A DNA stretch of 64,000 nt, from positions 1 to 64,000 of the forward strand of contig NZ_AHJE01000082.1 in assembly GCF_000243095.1 (NCBI RefSeq), given 5' to 3'. The position numbers were made by a program, and so were the translations under genes. Every line of letters starts with the position of its first letter. Positions within the stretch are counted from its first letter, which is position 1. Source of the DNA: Cupriavidus basilensis OR16. Its GTDB lineage: Bacteria > Pseudomonadota > Gammaproteobacteria > Burkholderiales > Burkholderiaceae. This document shows positions 1-7,817 of this stretch, piece by piece. The notes beneath the pieces are model-generated. The model worked only from the letters and a program-made list of their open reading frames with translations. It had not been told where the DNA came from and ran no database searches.

Positions 1-488
1 GGCTCGTCGAGCAGCAGCACGCGCGGCTCCACCGCCAGCGCGCGGGCCAGCGCGATACGCTGGCGCTGCCCGCCCGACAACTGCGGCGGATAGCGATCGG
101 CCAGCCAGTCGAGCTGCACCAGTTCCAGCAGCGCGCGCACCTTGTCGCGGATCTGCGCCTCGCCAGGACGCTCGGCGCGCGGCTTGACGCGCAGGCCAAA
201 GGCCACGTTCTCGAACACCGTCATGTGCTTGAACAGCGCGTAGTGCTGAAACACAAAGCCAACCTGGCGCTGGCGCACATGCTGGTGCGAGGCATCGCGC
301 CCCTCCAGCAGGATCTGGCCGGCGTCCGCGCGTTCCAGGCCGGCGATGATACGCAGCAGCGTGGTCTTGCCGCAGCCCGAGGGCCCCAGCAATGCCGTCA
401 GCTGGCCTTCATCGAAATCGAGGGTGACGTCGTCAAGCGCGACGAAATTGCCGAAGCGCTTCTGCACATTCTTGACCTGGATGCTCAT
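1..488 (-). CDS. cysA: Sulfate/thiosulfate ABC transporter ATPase CysA (N-terminal part, cut by window edge)
   Basis: ATP-hydrolysing subunit that powers the CysTWA importer for sulfate and thiosulfate at the inner membrane. About 162 residues are visible. They begin MSIQVKNVQKRFGNF and contain a Walker A loop (GPSGCGKTT) near residue 36-44, a Q-loop (FVFQH), the ABC signature LSGGQRQR and the start of Walker B (LLLDEP) at the window edge. The C-terminal regulatory region lies outside the window. The ATG at 486-488 overlaps the cysW TGA stop (ATGA), so the two are translationally coupled and the gene is last visible in the cysTWA operon. The family is unambiguous as a CysA/PotA-type ATPase; the sulfate assignment rests mainly on linkage to cysT and cysW. 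Confidence 0.95.
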   Translation of the reverse strand, partial: MSIQVKNVQKRFGNFVALDDVTLDFDEGQLTALLGPSGCGKTTLLRIIAGLERADAGQILLEGRDASHQHVRQRQVGFVFQHYALFKHMTVFENVAFGLRVKPRAERPGEAQIRDKVRALLELVQLDWLADRYPPQLSGGQRQRIALARALAVEPRVLLLDE

Positions 489-1440
489 GATGCCTGTCCT
501 TGCAATTTGCCAGCGCTCGGGTTCTCCGGCGCAACGTTCTCGTCTTGCCTGTGCTCGCGGCTCGCCCGGTACTCCACCAGCGTCTTGATGCCCAGCGTGA
601 CCAGGGCCAGCAGTGTAAGCAGCGACGCCACCGCGAAGGCGGCCGCGAAGTTGTATTCGTTGTAGAGAATCTCCACGTGCAGCGGCATGGTGTTGGTCAG
701 GCCACGAATATGGCCCGACACCACCGAGACCGCGCCGAACTCGCCCATCGCCCGCGCGTTGCACAGGATCACGCCATACAGCAAGCCCCAGCGGATATTG
801 GGCAGCGTGATGCGGCGCAAGGTCTGCCAGCCCGAGGCGCCCAGCACGATGGCGGCCTCCTCTTCCTCGCTGCCCTGCGCCTGCATCAGTGGGATCAACT
901 CGCGCGCCGGATCAACTCGCGCGCCACGAAGGGAAAGGTCACGAAGATGGTGGCCAGCACGATGCCCGGCACCGCGAACATGATCTTGATATCGTGCGCC
1001 TCCAGCCACGGCCCCAGCCAGCCTTGCGCCCCGAACAGCAGCACGTAGACCAGGCCGGAGATCACCGGCGATACCGAGAACGGCAGGTCGATCAGCGTGG
1101 TCAGCAGGCTCTTGCCGCGGAACTCGAACTTGGCGATGGCCCACGACGCCGCCACGCCGAACACCACATTGAGCGGCACCGCGATGGCGGCCACCAGCAA
1201 GGTGAGCTGGATCGCGGCCACCGCATCGGGCTCTACCAGCGAATCGAAATAGGTCTGCACGCCTTTGCGCAGCGCTTCATAAAACACCGAGGCCAGCGGA
1301 ATGAACAGGAACAGTGCGAGGAACAGCACCGCGATCGCGATCAGGGTGTAGCGCACCCACGGCGCTTCGCCCGTGGCATCCTGCAAGCGCGCGGCGGGGG
1401 CAGCACGGCCGGCCAGGCCTTTGGTAACGACGCCAGCCAT
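485..1440 (-). pseudogene. cysW: Sulfate ABC transporter permease CysW, frameshifted by a 17-bp tandem duplication
   Basis: Second membrane permease of the sulfate/thiosulfate importer. The N-terminal part (start ATG 1438-1440, MAGVVTKGLAGR) runs to FPFVARELI. The rest continues in another frame from IPLMQAQGSEEEEAAIVLGA through the EAA permease loop to the stop at 485-487. The break is a perfect tandem repeat of GGATCAACTCGCGCGCC at 892-908 and 909-925; removing one copy restores one frame of about 312 codons, normal for CysW. Membrane segments (for example IAIAVLFLALFLFIPLASV) and the EAA motif are otherwise intact. The gene overlaps cysA downstream and begins 1 bp after cysT. As written the product would be truncated in the last third and the importer probably inactive. 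An assembly error is a real alternative. Confidence 0.9.
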
Positions 1441-1441
1441 T

Positions 1442-2281
1442 TCAGCTCTCCTTGTCCGACGAGACGCACGCGCGTACTGCCTGGTGGTGACGGCGCGTCC
1501 ACGCTTGCAGCAGGTTGATCAGCAGCAGCAGCGCGAAGGAGATCACCAGCATCACCACCGCCACCGCGGTAGCGCCCGCGTAGTCGTATTGCTCCAGCTT
1601 CGAATAGATCATCAACGGCGCGATCTCGGAGACCATCGGCATGTTGCCGGAGATGAACACCACCGAGCCATACTCGCCGGTACCGCGCGCGAACGACAGC
1701 GCGAACCCGGTCAGCAGCGCCGGCAGGATGGTCGGCAGGATCACGCGGGCAAAGGTCTGCAGGCGCGTCGCGCCCAGGCTGGCCGCGGCTTCTTCCAGCT
1801 CCTGCTCGGCGTCTTCCAGCACCGGCTGCACCGTGCGCACCACGAACGGCAGCCCGATAAAGGTCAGCGCCACCACTACGCCCAGCGGGGTGAAGGCCAC
1901 CTTGATGCCCAGCGGCTCCAGGTAGCGGCCGATCCAGCCGTTGCCGGCGAACAGCGCGGTCAGCGCAATGCCGGCCACCGCGGTAGGCAAGGCAAACGGC
2001 AGGTCGACCAGTGCATCGATCAGGCGCTTGCCGGGAAAGCGGTAGCGCACCAGCACCCAGGCCACGATCAGCCCGAACACCGTATTGACGATGGCGGCAA
2101 TCAGCGAGGCGCCGAAGCTCAGTTGCAGGGAGGCGACCACCCGGGGTGAGCTCACCGCGGTCCAGAAGGCCTCCCAGGTCATGGTGAAGGTCTTGAGGAA
2201 GGTGGCCGACAGCGGGATCAGGACGACCAGCGTCAGGTAGAACAGCGTGAAGCCCAGCGACAGGCCAAAGCCTGGCAGCAC
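1442..2281 (-). CDS. cysT: Sulfate ABC transporter permease CysT (CysU)
   Basis: First membrane permease of the CysTWA sulfate/thiosulfate importer. The protein has about six hydrophobic segments and the permease EAA loop (EEAAASLGATRLQTFARVILP) that contacts the ATPase. The tail reads RACVSSDKES. The start is uncertain: the reading frame is open upstream for over 100 bases into a proline-rich stretch (QSPPPARPDASQARR) that could be an N-terminal tail, but I see no in-frame ATG there. The GTG at 2279-2281 (VLPGFGLSLGF) is used as a conservative choice, and a non-ATG start further up is possible. It heads the visible cys transporter operon and lies 1 bp before cysW. Confidence 0.9.
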   Translation of the reverse strand: MLPGFGLSLGFTLFYLTLVVLIPLSATFLKTFTMTWEAFWTAVSSPRVVASLQLSFGASLIAAIVNTVFGLIVAWVLVRYRFPGKRLIDALVDLPFALPTAVAGIALTALFAGNGWIGRYLEPLGIKVAFTPLGVVVALTFIGLPFVVRTVQPVLEDAEQELEEAAASLGATRLQTFARVILPTILPALLTGFALSFARGTGEYGSVVFISGNMPMVSEIAPLMIYSKLEQYDYAGATAVAVVMLVISFALLLLINLLQAWTRRHHQAVRACVSSDKES

Positions 2282-2578
2282 GGTAAAGCGCTGCTTGCTT
2301 GGCTTGGGCGGCGCGCTCCTGCGCGCTTGGGAGGCATCCGGTCTCGCCGGGGGCGGGGATTGTCCGCCAGGGAAATCGAGGGTGGCATGTTGTCTCGTCG
2401 GTGCCGTCAGTGTCGTATCCGCCTCCGGGGAAGGGCCTTCGGGCGGGATTCGCTGGAAGCCGAAGCAGCGGGGGCGGCTTCTTTATGACGCCGGCGCATA
2501 ACACACCGGCCTACGAGACAAATTCTGCAGATACAGCCTTATAAACAGAACGAATCTTTACGTATGTTCTTAGGCGTT
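2282..2578 (-). promoter_or_regulatory. Leader and probable promoter region of cysTWA
   Basis: This 297-base gap separates cysT from the end of the hydrolase gene. Its cysT-proximal half is GC-rich and may code for an extended CysT N-terminus. Its distal part (about 2490-2578) is distinctly AT-richer and contains two TATAA-type hexamers (CTTATAAAC near 2537 and ATATAAGG near 2583). This is where a promoter would be expected. CysB-type activators bind AT-rich sites upstream of cys genes, but I cannot identify a defined CysB box. No terminator is visible for the upstream hydrolase gene. Confidence 0.3.
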
Positions 2579-3289
2579 TTAGATATAAGGAAACGTAGAC
2601 GACACTTCCAGCCCGCCATCCCAAGGCCCGGCGCGGTCGCCAGACGGGCCGGCGCTGCCGTCCGCCTCGATCCGCTGGATCAAGGTATCGAGCAAGGCGA
2701 GCCCCTCGGGCCACTGGCCAAGGCCGGAATCCGCGTTGATGTGACCCAGCATGCCCGCGTCATGGAGGTCGCTGCCCCACAGCGTGCCCCAGCTGAACGC
2801 GGTGCGCTGCTGCATCCAGGGATCGTTGCGGCTGGCCACCAGGATGGTGGGAAACGGCAGCCGGTACGCAGGCAGCAGCCCGGCCACGCCAAACTTGTCG
2901 GGATCGGCCGGCGCCACCAGCAGCGCGCCCGCGATGCCGTCGGGGTCGAGCGCCGCCTGGCGCAAGGTGGCCAGGCAGCCGAAGCTGTGCGCCACCAGGA
3001 TGGCCCCCTTCGAGGCCACGCGCTGCGCGCGCATGACGCTCTCGGACACGCGCTCGGCCCACAGCGGCAGGCTCGGGCGCGACCAATCGTGCTGCTCCAC
3101 GCGCTGCCAGTCCGGGAAGCGCTGCTCCCAGCGGCTCTGCCAGTGTCCCGGGCCGCTGCCATGCAACCCTGGCACCGTCAGGATCTGCAGGCCCTTGGGC
3201 ACCTTCAACCGCACGTCGGCGGGGCGTCCGCTTGCGCCCCCCTGCCCGCCGCGCTGCTCCAGCGCGGCCGGCCTCTTCGTCTGCGTCAT
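2579..3289 (-). CDS. RBBP9/YdeN-family serine hydrolase
   Basis: Small alpha/beta hydrolase of 236 residues. The oxyanion region is GLHGSGPGHWQSRWE (41-55), the nucleophile elbow is AHSFG with Ser102, a likely catalytic Asp is in SRNDPW (D156), and the His is in GHINADSGLG (H183). This order and the GHINADSGLG-type motif are typical of the RBBP9/YdeN family, whose substrates in bacteria are poorly defined. Its ATG (3287-3289) overlaps the stop of the EAL-like gene (ATGA), so the two are coupled. Position between the ssu and cys genes suggests co-expression with sulfur uptake, but no sulfur-specific role can be read from the sequence. Confidence 0.85.
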   Translation of the reverse strand: MTQTKRPAALEQRGGQGGASGRPADVRLKVPKGLQILTVPGLHGSGPGHWQSRWEQRFPDWQRVEQHDWSRPSLPLWAERVSESVMRAQRVASKGAILVAHSFGCLATLRQAALDPDGIAGALLVAPADPDKFGVAGLLPAYRLPFPTILVASRNDPWMQQRTAFSWGTLWGSDLHDAGMLGHINADSGLGQWPEGLALLDTLIQRIEADGSAGPSGDRAGPWDGGLEVSSTFPYI

Positions 3290-4188
3290 ATCGGCTCCTT
3301 GGTCAACGCCATCGGGACGCCGCCGGATCCGCTCCGGGCCGCCCCGCCCTTGAATTCCCCATTGCCAGCCGCGCCGGCGATTTCATGCAGGTGGCGCGCG
3401 CTCACGGCCGAGCCGGTGAAGCTGCCCTGCCCCAGCACGATGCCGGCCGCCTGCAGCCGCTCGGCGTTCTCGGCGTTTTGCAGGCGGCGCCCGATCAGTG
3501 TCACGCCGGCGCTGTCGGCACTGGCCTGCAACCCGGCAAGCTGGCGGTCAGTCCAGTTACGGCGCATGTCCAGCTTGAGCCAGTCGGGCAGCGCGTGCGC
3601 CATGAGCGCGCCAGCCTCCGCCGGGTCCGATGCCTGCAGGCTCACGGCAAAGCCGTTGCGCCGGTAGTTGCCCACCACATGCAACAGCAGCGGCAGATCA
3701 TCGTTGGCGCTGGCCGGCACCTGGATCACGAAGCGCGCCAGCGGCAAGCCAAGCGACTGCAGCGCGCGCCGGAAGGCCGCGCCGTGATCGTCGGCCACGG
3801 CGGCCAGCAGCCGGTTGTGCACGTTGAGCACCAGCTTGCGATCGCCATCGGCCGCGAAATAGTTGATGGCATGCACCAGGCGCGAGAGCCGGTCGAGCGA
3901 AACCAGCGAGGCATCGTCAGCCGCCATCGCGAACAGCTTCCATGCCGTCAGGCCGACGCCGTCGCCGGCGTACGTGCGCAGCGTGCCTTCATGCGCCACC
4001 ACGTCGCGGCTGGACAAGGTGATGAGCGGCTCGAACGCGCTAGTCAGGGAACAGTGATAGAACTGGCCTTGCACCTGCCCACGCTCGTCGCGCCACAGTT
4101 GCCGATCGTTCTCTGGCCGGCGCGGCAGCCCTGCCAGATAGTGGGTGAGCGCCGCCGGTGCCGCGCCTGCTTCGTTCGCGCTTGCCAT
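3286..4188 (-). CDS. Degenerate EAL-domain protein
   Basis: A protein of about 300 residues related to c-di-GMP phosphodiesterase EAL domains. The ATG at 4186-4188 (MASANEAGAAP) is preferred because AAGGAAA lies six bases before it; an upstream ATG at 4233 adds 15 basic residues. The fold signature survives (FEPLITLSSRDVVAHEG..., LKLDMRRNW, NAENAERLQAAGIVLGQGSF). Catalytic motifs do not: the EAL triplet reads HEGTL, the DDFG loop is replaced by LQASD, and the KID motif is KLD. It is therefore probably not an active phosphodiesterase and may be a binding or scaffold protein. It lies in the sulfur cluster, 41 bases after the molbindin gene, and overlaps the hydrolase. Confidence 0.8.
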   Translation of the reverse strand: MASANEAGAAPAALTHYLAGLPRRPENDRQLWRDERGQVQGQFYHCSLTSAFEPLITLSSRDVVAHEGTLRTYAGDGVGLTAWKLFAMAADDASLVSLDRLSRLVHAINYFAADGDRKLVLNVHNRLLAAVADDHGAAFRRALQSLGLPLARFVIQVPASANDDLPLLLHVVGNYRRNGFAVSLQASDPAEAGALMAHALPDWLKLDMRRNWTDRQLAGLQASADSAGVTLIGRRLQNAENAERLQAAGIVLGQGSFTGSAVSARHLHEIAGAAGNGEFKGGAARSGSGGVPMALTKEPI

Positions 4189-4229
4189 TGCGATTTCCTT
4201 TGCGTTGCGCTTGCGCCTCGGGCGAGGCT

Positions 4230-4445
4230 TCAAAGCTTGGCCAGGGATACCTCGGTAGCCTTGACCAGGGCAACCACTTCGCTGCCGATGGTGAGGCCGA
4301 GATCCTTGACCGAGCGGGTGGTGATGACCGAAGTGACGATGCCGGCCGGCGTCTCGACATCGACCTCCGAGACCACGGGGCCTTCGATGATGGCGGCTAC
4401 CTTGCCGCGGAACTGGTTACGTACGTTGATCGCCTGAATGCTCAT
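4230..4445 (-). CDS. TOBE-domain molybdopterin/oxyanion-binding protein (molbindin)
   Basis: A 71-residue single TOBE-domain protein starting MSIQAINVRNQFRGKV and ending EVSLAKL. Mop/molbindin proteins of this size assemble as oligomers that bind molybdate and sometimes other oxyanions. The sequence shows the usual TOBE core (GPVVSEVDVETPAGIVTSVITTRSV and GLTIGSEVVALVKATEV). It lies between ssuB and the degenerate EAL gene on the same strand. Recurrence of such genes beside sulfate and sulfonate transporters in beta-proteobacteria suggests a link to oxyanion homeostasis, since sulfate and molybdate compete; that link is inference. Confidence 0.88.
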   Translation of the reverse strand: MSIQAINVRNQFRGKVAAIIEGPVVSEVDVETPAGIVTSVITTRSVKDLGLTIGSEVVALVKATEVSLAKL

Positions 4446-4668
4446 GATAGAAGTTCCTTTGCGTGAGTGAAAATGAGAAATGCGTAAAACGTTGGTTCAG
4501 AGGATGGCGGCTGCGCGGGTGAGTGACGTTGCCCGCTCACCCGTGACTGCCACTGCCGGCGCGGGTTGTGCCGGCTTCGCTCAAGGCAGGCCGCGCGGCT
4601 TTGTTTCATACATGTCTGCTGCTTTGTTGGCGTCCTTGCTTGTGGCTTGCTTGTGGCTTGCTGACGCG
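4446..4668 (-). other. ssuB-molbindin intergenic region with short direct repeat
   Basis: A 223-base gap between the ssuB stop and the molbindin start. It holds two direct copies of an 11-base unit (TTGCTTGTGGC) in tandem near 4637-4658. No small coding frame or clear terminator is visible. The gap may separate two transcription units. Confidence 0.4.
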
Positions 4669-5544
4669 CTAGATCGCCCAGCGCACAGAATCCACCGTGC
4701 GCGCCACCGACCAGTCCACCGCCGGTGCCAGCGCCTGGCCATGCACGCTGTCATCGGCGGGAGTTGCACCATCGCGCTGCATCACCCGGCGCAGCACCGC
4801 ATCCTCCAGCTGCGCCAACGCCGCCGAGCCGCGCTGGCGCGGACGCGGTAGCGTCACCCGCTGGTCCAGCGCGATACGGCCGTCTTCGATCAACACCACG
4901 CGGTCGGCCAGCGCGACGGCTTCCGATACATCGTGGGTCACCAGCAGCGCGGTGAAGCCCAGGCGCTGCCACAAGGCTTCGATCAAGCCCTGCATCTCGA
5001 TGCGGGTCAGCGCATCCAGCGCGCCCAGCGGCTCGTCGAGCAGCAGCAGGCGCGGGTGATGCACCAGCGCACGCGCCAGGGCCACGCGCTGGCGTTGCCC
5101 GCCCGACAGGCGCGCCGGCCATTCGCCCGCGCGCTCGGCCAGGCCGACCTGGCCCAGCACCCTGGCCGCATCGGCCCGCCGCGCGCGCGGCAGTCCCAGC
5201 GCCACGTTGTCCAGCACCGTCTTCCACGGCAGCAGGCGCGCGTCCTGGAACATGACCCGGACCGCCTCGCGCTGCTTGTGGCCGGGTGCGCCGTCCAGCG
5301 TAACGCCGCCACCGTCGCTGTCTTCCAGGCCGGCCACCAGCCGCAGCAAGGTGCTCTTGCCGCAGCCGCTGCGGCCCACGATGGCGAGGAACTCGCCAGG
5401 CGCGGCCTGCAGGTCGATGCCATGCAGCACCTCGCGCCCGCCGTATCGCTTCACCAGCTGCCGCACGTGGAGCGCGAAGCCCTTGCCGTCCTGGCTGGCC
5501 GGTACGTCCGCCAGCGCGGCTTGTTCGATCGGATTGCTTTGCAT
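4669..5544 (-). CDS. ssuB: Aliphatic sulfonate ABC transporter ATPase SsuB
   Basis: ATP-binding subunit of the alkanesulfonate importer SsuABC. The 291-residue protein has Walker A GRSGCGKST (57-65), Q-loop VMFQDARLLPW (98-107, the DARLLPW form typical of the nitrate/sulfonate/taurine ATPase class), signature LSGGQRQR (146-153), Walker B LLLLDEP (166-172) and switch His in THD. It follows ssuC by 26 bases on the same strand, so it is co-transcribed with ssuD and ssuC. No ssuA binding-protein gene is adjacent. Confidence 0.95.
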   Translation of the reverse strand: MQSNPIEQAALADVPASQDGKGFALHVRQLVKRYGGREVLHGIDLQAAPGEFLAIVGRSGCGKSTLLRLVAGLEDSDGGGVTLDGAPGHKQREAVRVMFQDARLLPWKTVLDNVALGLPRARRADAARVLGQVGLAERAGEWPARLSGGQRQRVALARALVHHPRLLLLDEPLGALDALTRIEMQGLIEALWQRLGFTALLVTHDVSEAVALADRVVLIEDGRIALDQRVTLPRPRQRGSAALAQLEDAVLRRVMQRDGATPADDSVHGQALAPAVDWSVARTVDSVRWAI

Positions 5545-5570
5545 ATCGGGTTCTCCTTGGCCGGCGGCGC

Positions 5571-6380
5571 TCAGCGCGCCTGGTAGCCGGGATGCCAGCG
5601 CAGCCAGAATCGCTCCAGCCCGCGGGACAGCAAATCAGCCAGCTTGCCCAGCAGCGCATAGAGCAGGATGCCCACCAGCACCACGTCGGTCTGCAGGAAC
5701 TCGCGCGCGTTCATGGTCATGTAGCCGATGCCCGCCTGCGCCGAGATGGTCTCGGCCACGATCAGGATCACCCACATCAGGCCGAGCGAGAAACGCACGC
5801 CGACCAGGATGTTGGGCAAGGCCCCCGGCAGGATCACCTCGCGGTAAAGGCGCCAGCCCGACAGGCCGTAGCTCTTCGCCATCTCGATCAGACCCGGGTC
5901 GACCGCGCGGATGCCGTGGTACGTGTTCAGGTAGATCGGGAAGAACACCCCCAGCGATACCAGGAACAGCTTGGCGGTCTCGTCGATGCCGAACCACAGG
6001 ATCACCAGCGGGATCAACGCCAGCGGCGGGATATTGCGCACCATCTGCAAGGTGCTGTCGAGCAGGGTCGCGGCCGGGCGGAAGGTACCGGTCAGCAGGC
6101 CCAGCGCCAGCCCGAAGCCGCCGCCGATGGTGAAGCCGAGCACGGCGCGCCAGGTACTCACCCACACGTGGCGCCACAGCTCGCCCGTCACTGCCAGGCC
6201 CCAGGCGGCCTTCACCACATCGAACGGTGCGGGCAGGATGCGGTTGGACAGCCAGCCGAGCTGCGAGGCCAGTTGCCATGCCGCCAGCAGCAGCACCGGC
6301 ACGATCCAGGGCGCGGCCGAACGAGACGCATGGCGCAGCCAGTCGGCGCTGCGCGGAGCCAGGGTCAGGGGAGCGGACAT
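5571..6380 (-). CDS. ssuC: Aliphatic sulfonate ABC transporter permease SsuC
   Basis: Membrane permease of the alkanesulfonate importer, 269 residues, starting MSAPLTLAPRSADWLRHASR. It has about six hydrophobic helices (first PWIVPVLLLAAWQLAS) and an EAA-like cytoplasmic loop (EMAKSYGLSGWRLYREVILP) that docks on SsuB. SsuC, TauC and NrtB are close relatives; the neighbouring ssuD and ssuB decide the assignment. It starts 9 bases after the ssuD stop. Confidence 0.95.
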   Translation of the reverse strand: MSAPLTLAPRSADWLRHASRSAAPWIVPVLLLAAWQLASQLGWLSNRILPAPFDVVKAAWGLAVTGELWRHVWVSTWRAVLGFTIGGGFGLALGLLTGTFRPAATLLDSTLQMVRNIPPLALIPLVILWFGIDETAKLFLVSLGVFFPIYLNTYHGIRAVDPGLIEMAKSYGLSGWRLYREVILPGALPNILVGVRFSLGLMWVILIVAETISAQAGIGYMTMNAREFLQTDVVLVGILLYALLGKLADLLSRGLERFWLRWHPGYQAR

Positions 6381-6389
6381 GGCGGTCTC

Positions 6390-7563
6390 CTATTCCCGCG
6401 TGCCGCGCGCCGCGCGCGGCACGATGCCGGTTGCCATGACTTCCCCGAAGGGGCCGGACAGCACCTTGCCCGGCGGCCTGTCGCGCACCGAGCGCGGCAG
6501 CAGCGGGAAGACCAGTTCGGCGAAGCGATAGGCTTCCTCCAGATGCGGGTAGCCGGACAGCACAAAGGTATCGATGCCCAGTTCCGCGTACTCCTTGATG
6601 CGCGCCGCCACTGTCAACGGGTCGCCCACCAGTGCCGTGCCCGCGCCGCTGCGCACCAGGCCAACGCCGGCCCACAGGTTGGGGCTGATCTCCAGTTCCG
6701 CGCGGCTGCGCCCGCCGCCACCGGCATGCAGCGCGGCCATGCGGCGCTGCCCTTCGGAATCCATCTTGCCGATCACCGCCTGCGCGCGCGCCACCGTCGC
6801 ATCGTCGAGCTTGCTGATCAGCTGATCGGCGGCAGCCCATGCCTGGTTCTCGGTCTCGCGCACGATCACGTGCAAGCGGATGCCGAACTTCACGGTGCGC
6901 CCGACGCGCGCCGCGCGCTGACGCACGTCGGCGAGTTTCTTCGCCACATCGGCCGGTGGCTCGCCCCCAGGTCAGGTAGGTATCCACCTGCTCGGCCGCC
7001 AGCGCATGTGCGGCTGCCGAGGAGCCGCCAAAGTACACCGGCGGATGCGGCCGCTGCAGCGGCGGGAACAACACCTTCGCACCCTTGACCTTGAGGTGCC
7101 TGCCCTCGTAGTCGAGCTCCGCGCCTTCGTGGCTGGCGGCCAGCACCTCGCGCCAGATACGGATGAACTCGGCCGAGGCCTCGTAACGCTCGGCATGGTC
7201 CAGGAACAAGCCATCGCCCTCCAGCTCCGACGCATCGCCGCCCGTCACCAGGTTCACCAGCAGGCGGCCGCCCGACAAGCGGTCGAACGTCGCCGCCATG
7301 CGCGCGGCCAGCGTGGGCGCCATCAGCCCGGGGCGCACCGCCACCAGGAAGCGCAGCCGGTTTGTGACCGCGGCGAGCGTGGAGGCCACCACCCACGGAT
7401 CCTCGCAGGAGCGGCCGGTGGGAATCAGCACGCCTTCGTAGCCGAGCGTATCGGCCGCGGTGGCGATCTGCTTCAGGTAATCGATGTTGACCTCGCGTGC
7501 GCCCTCCGAGGTGCCGAGGTAGCGGCTGTCGCCGTGCGTGGGGATAAACCAGAAGACCTGCAT
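6390..7563 (-). pseudogene. ssuD: FMNH2-dependent alkanesulfonate monooxygenase SsuD, single-base frameshift
   Basis: Flavin-dependent monooxygenase that releases sulfite from alkanesulfonates, using FMNH2 from a partner reductase (SsuE, not found here). The protein begins MQVFWFIPTHGDSRYLGTSEG and is recognisable along its whole length of about 390 residues, including TGGDASELEGDG and the end VLSGPFGEVMATGIVPR. The frame breaks after TYLTWG: the minus strand reads TGG GGG CGA where TGG GGC GAG CCA would continue into PPADVAKKLADVRQR. One extra base in the C-run 6964-6968 explains it. As written, translation would run on into antisense-like sequence. A consensus error in the homopolymer is the simplest explanation. 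GAGG lies 8 bases before the ATG. Confidence 0.92.
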
Positions 7564-7575
7564 GTCCGTGCCTCT

Positions 7576-7716
7576 TCAGCTCTGTTTGTGGATCGTGGCC
7601 ACCCGGCCCTCGCCTGCTGCGTGCAGGCCTGCCGCCAGCAAGGCGGCGCCCAGTGCGCCGGTAATCAACGCCACCAGCAATACGTGGCGCAGCGGCGCGC
7701 CGGCAAGGATCGGCAT
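7576..7716 (-). CDS. Small single-pass membrane protein in the ssu operon
   Basis: A 46-residue frame starting MPILAGAPLRHVLLVALITG with one strongly hydrophobic helix (residues 11-31) and a polar tail ending ATIHKQS. It ends 12 bases before the ssuD ATG, so it is very likely transcribed with ssuD. The ATG at 7716 lacks a clear Shine-Dalgarno; the frame is open upstream through the hexanucleotide repeat at 7734-7761, which would encode a serine-asparagine repeat. I do not recognise a family. The operon position and a clean helix support it being real; lack of a good ribosome site counts against. Confidence 0.45.
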   Translation of the reverse strand: MPILAGAPLRHVLLVALITGALGAALLAAGLHAAGEGRVATIHKQS

Positions 7717-7733
7717 CGGAAAGAAATCGAAAA

Positions 7734-7761
7734 TGGAATTGGAATTGGAATTGGAATTGGA
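7734..7761. repeat. Hexanucleotide microsatellite (GGAATT)n
   Basis: Four consecutive copies of GGAATT-type hexamer (plus strand TGGAAT register), followed by GGAGCC. It lies in the sbp-ssuD gap, inside the leader of the small membrane ORF. A six-base unit cannot shift a frame but can vary leader length or the number of Ser-Asn pairs if translated. Confidence 0.8.
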
Positions 7762-7817
7762 GCCGGGGCTAGGGTACGGAACGTGCGCGGCGGGCACGCG
7801 CCCGCCGCAGGCACGCC

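Noticed and set aside
4669..7563. Missing ssuA or ssuE hidden in the sulfonate operon
   Set aside because: All space between ssuB and ssuD is filled by ssuC, and the gap above ssuD fits only a 46-codon frame.
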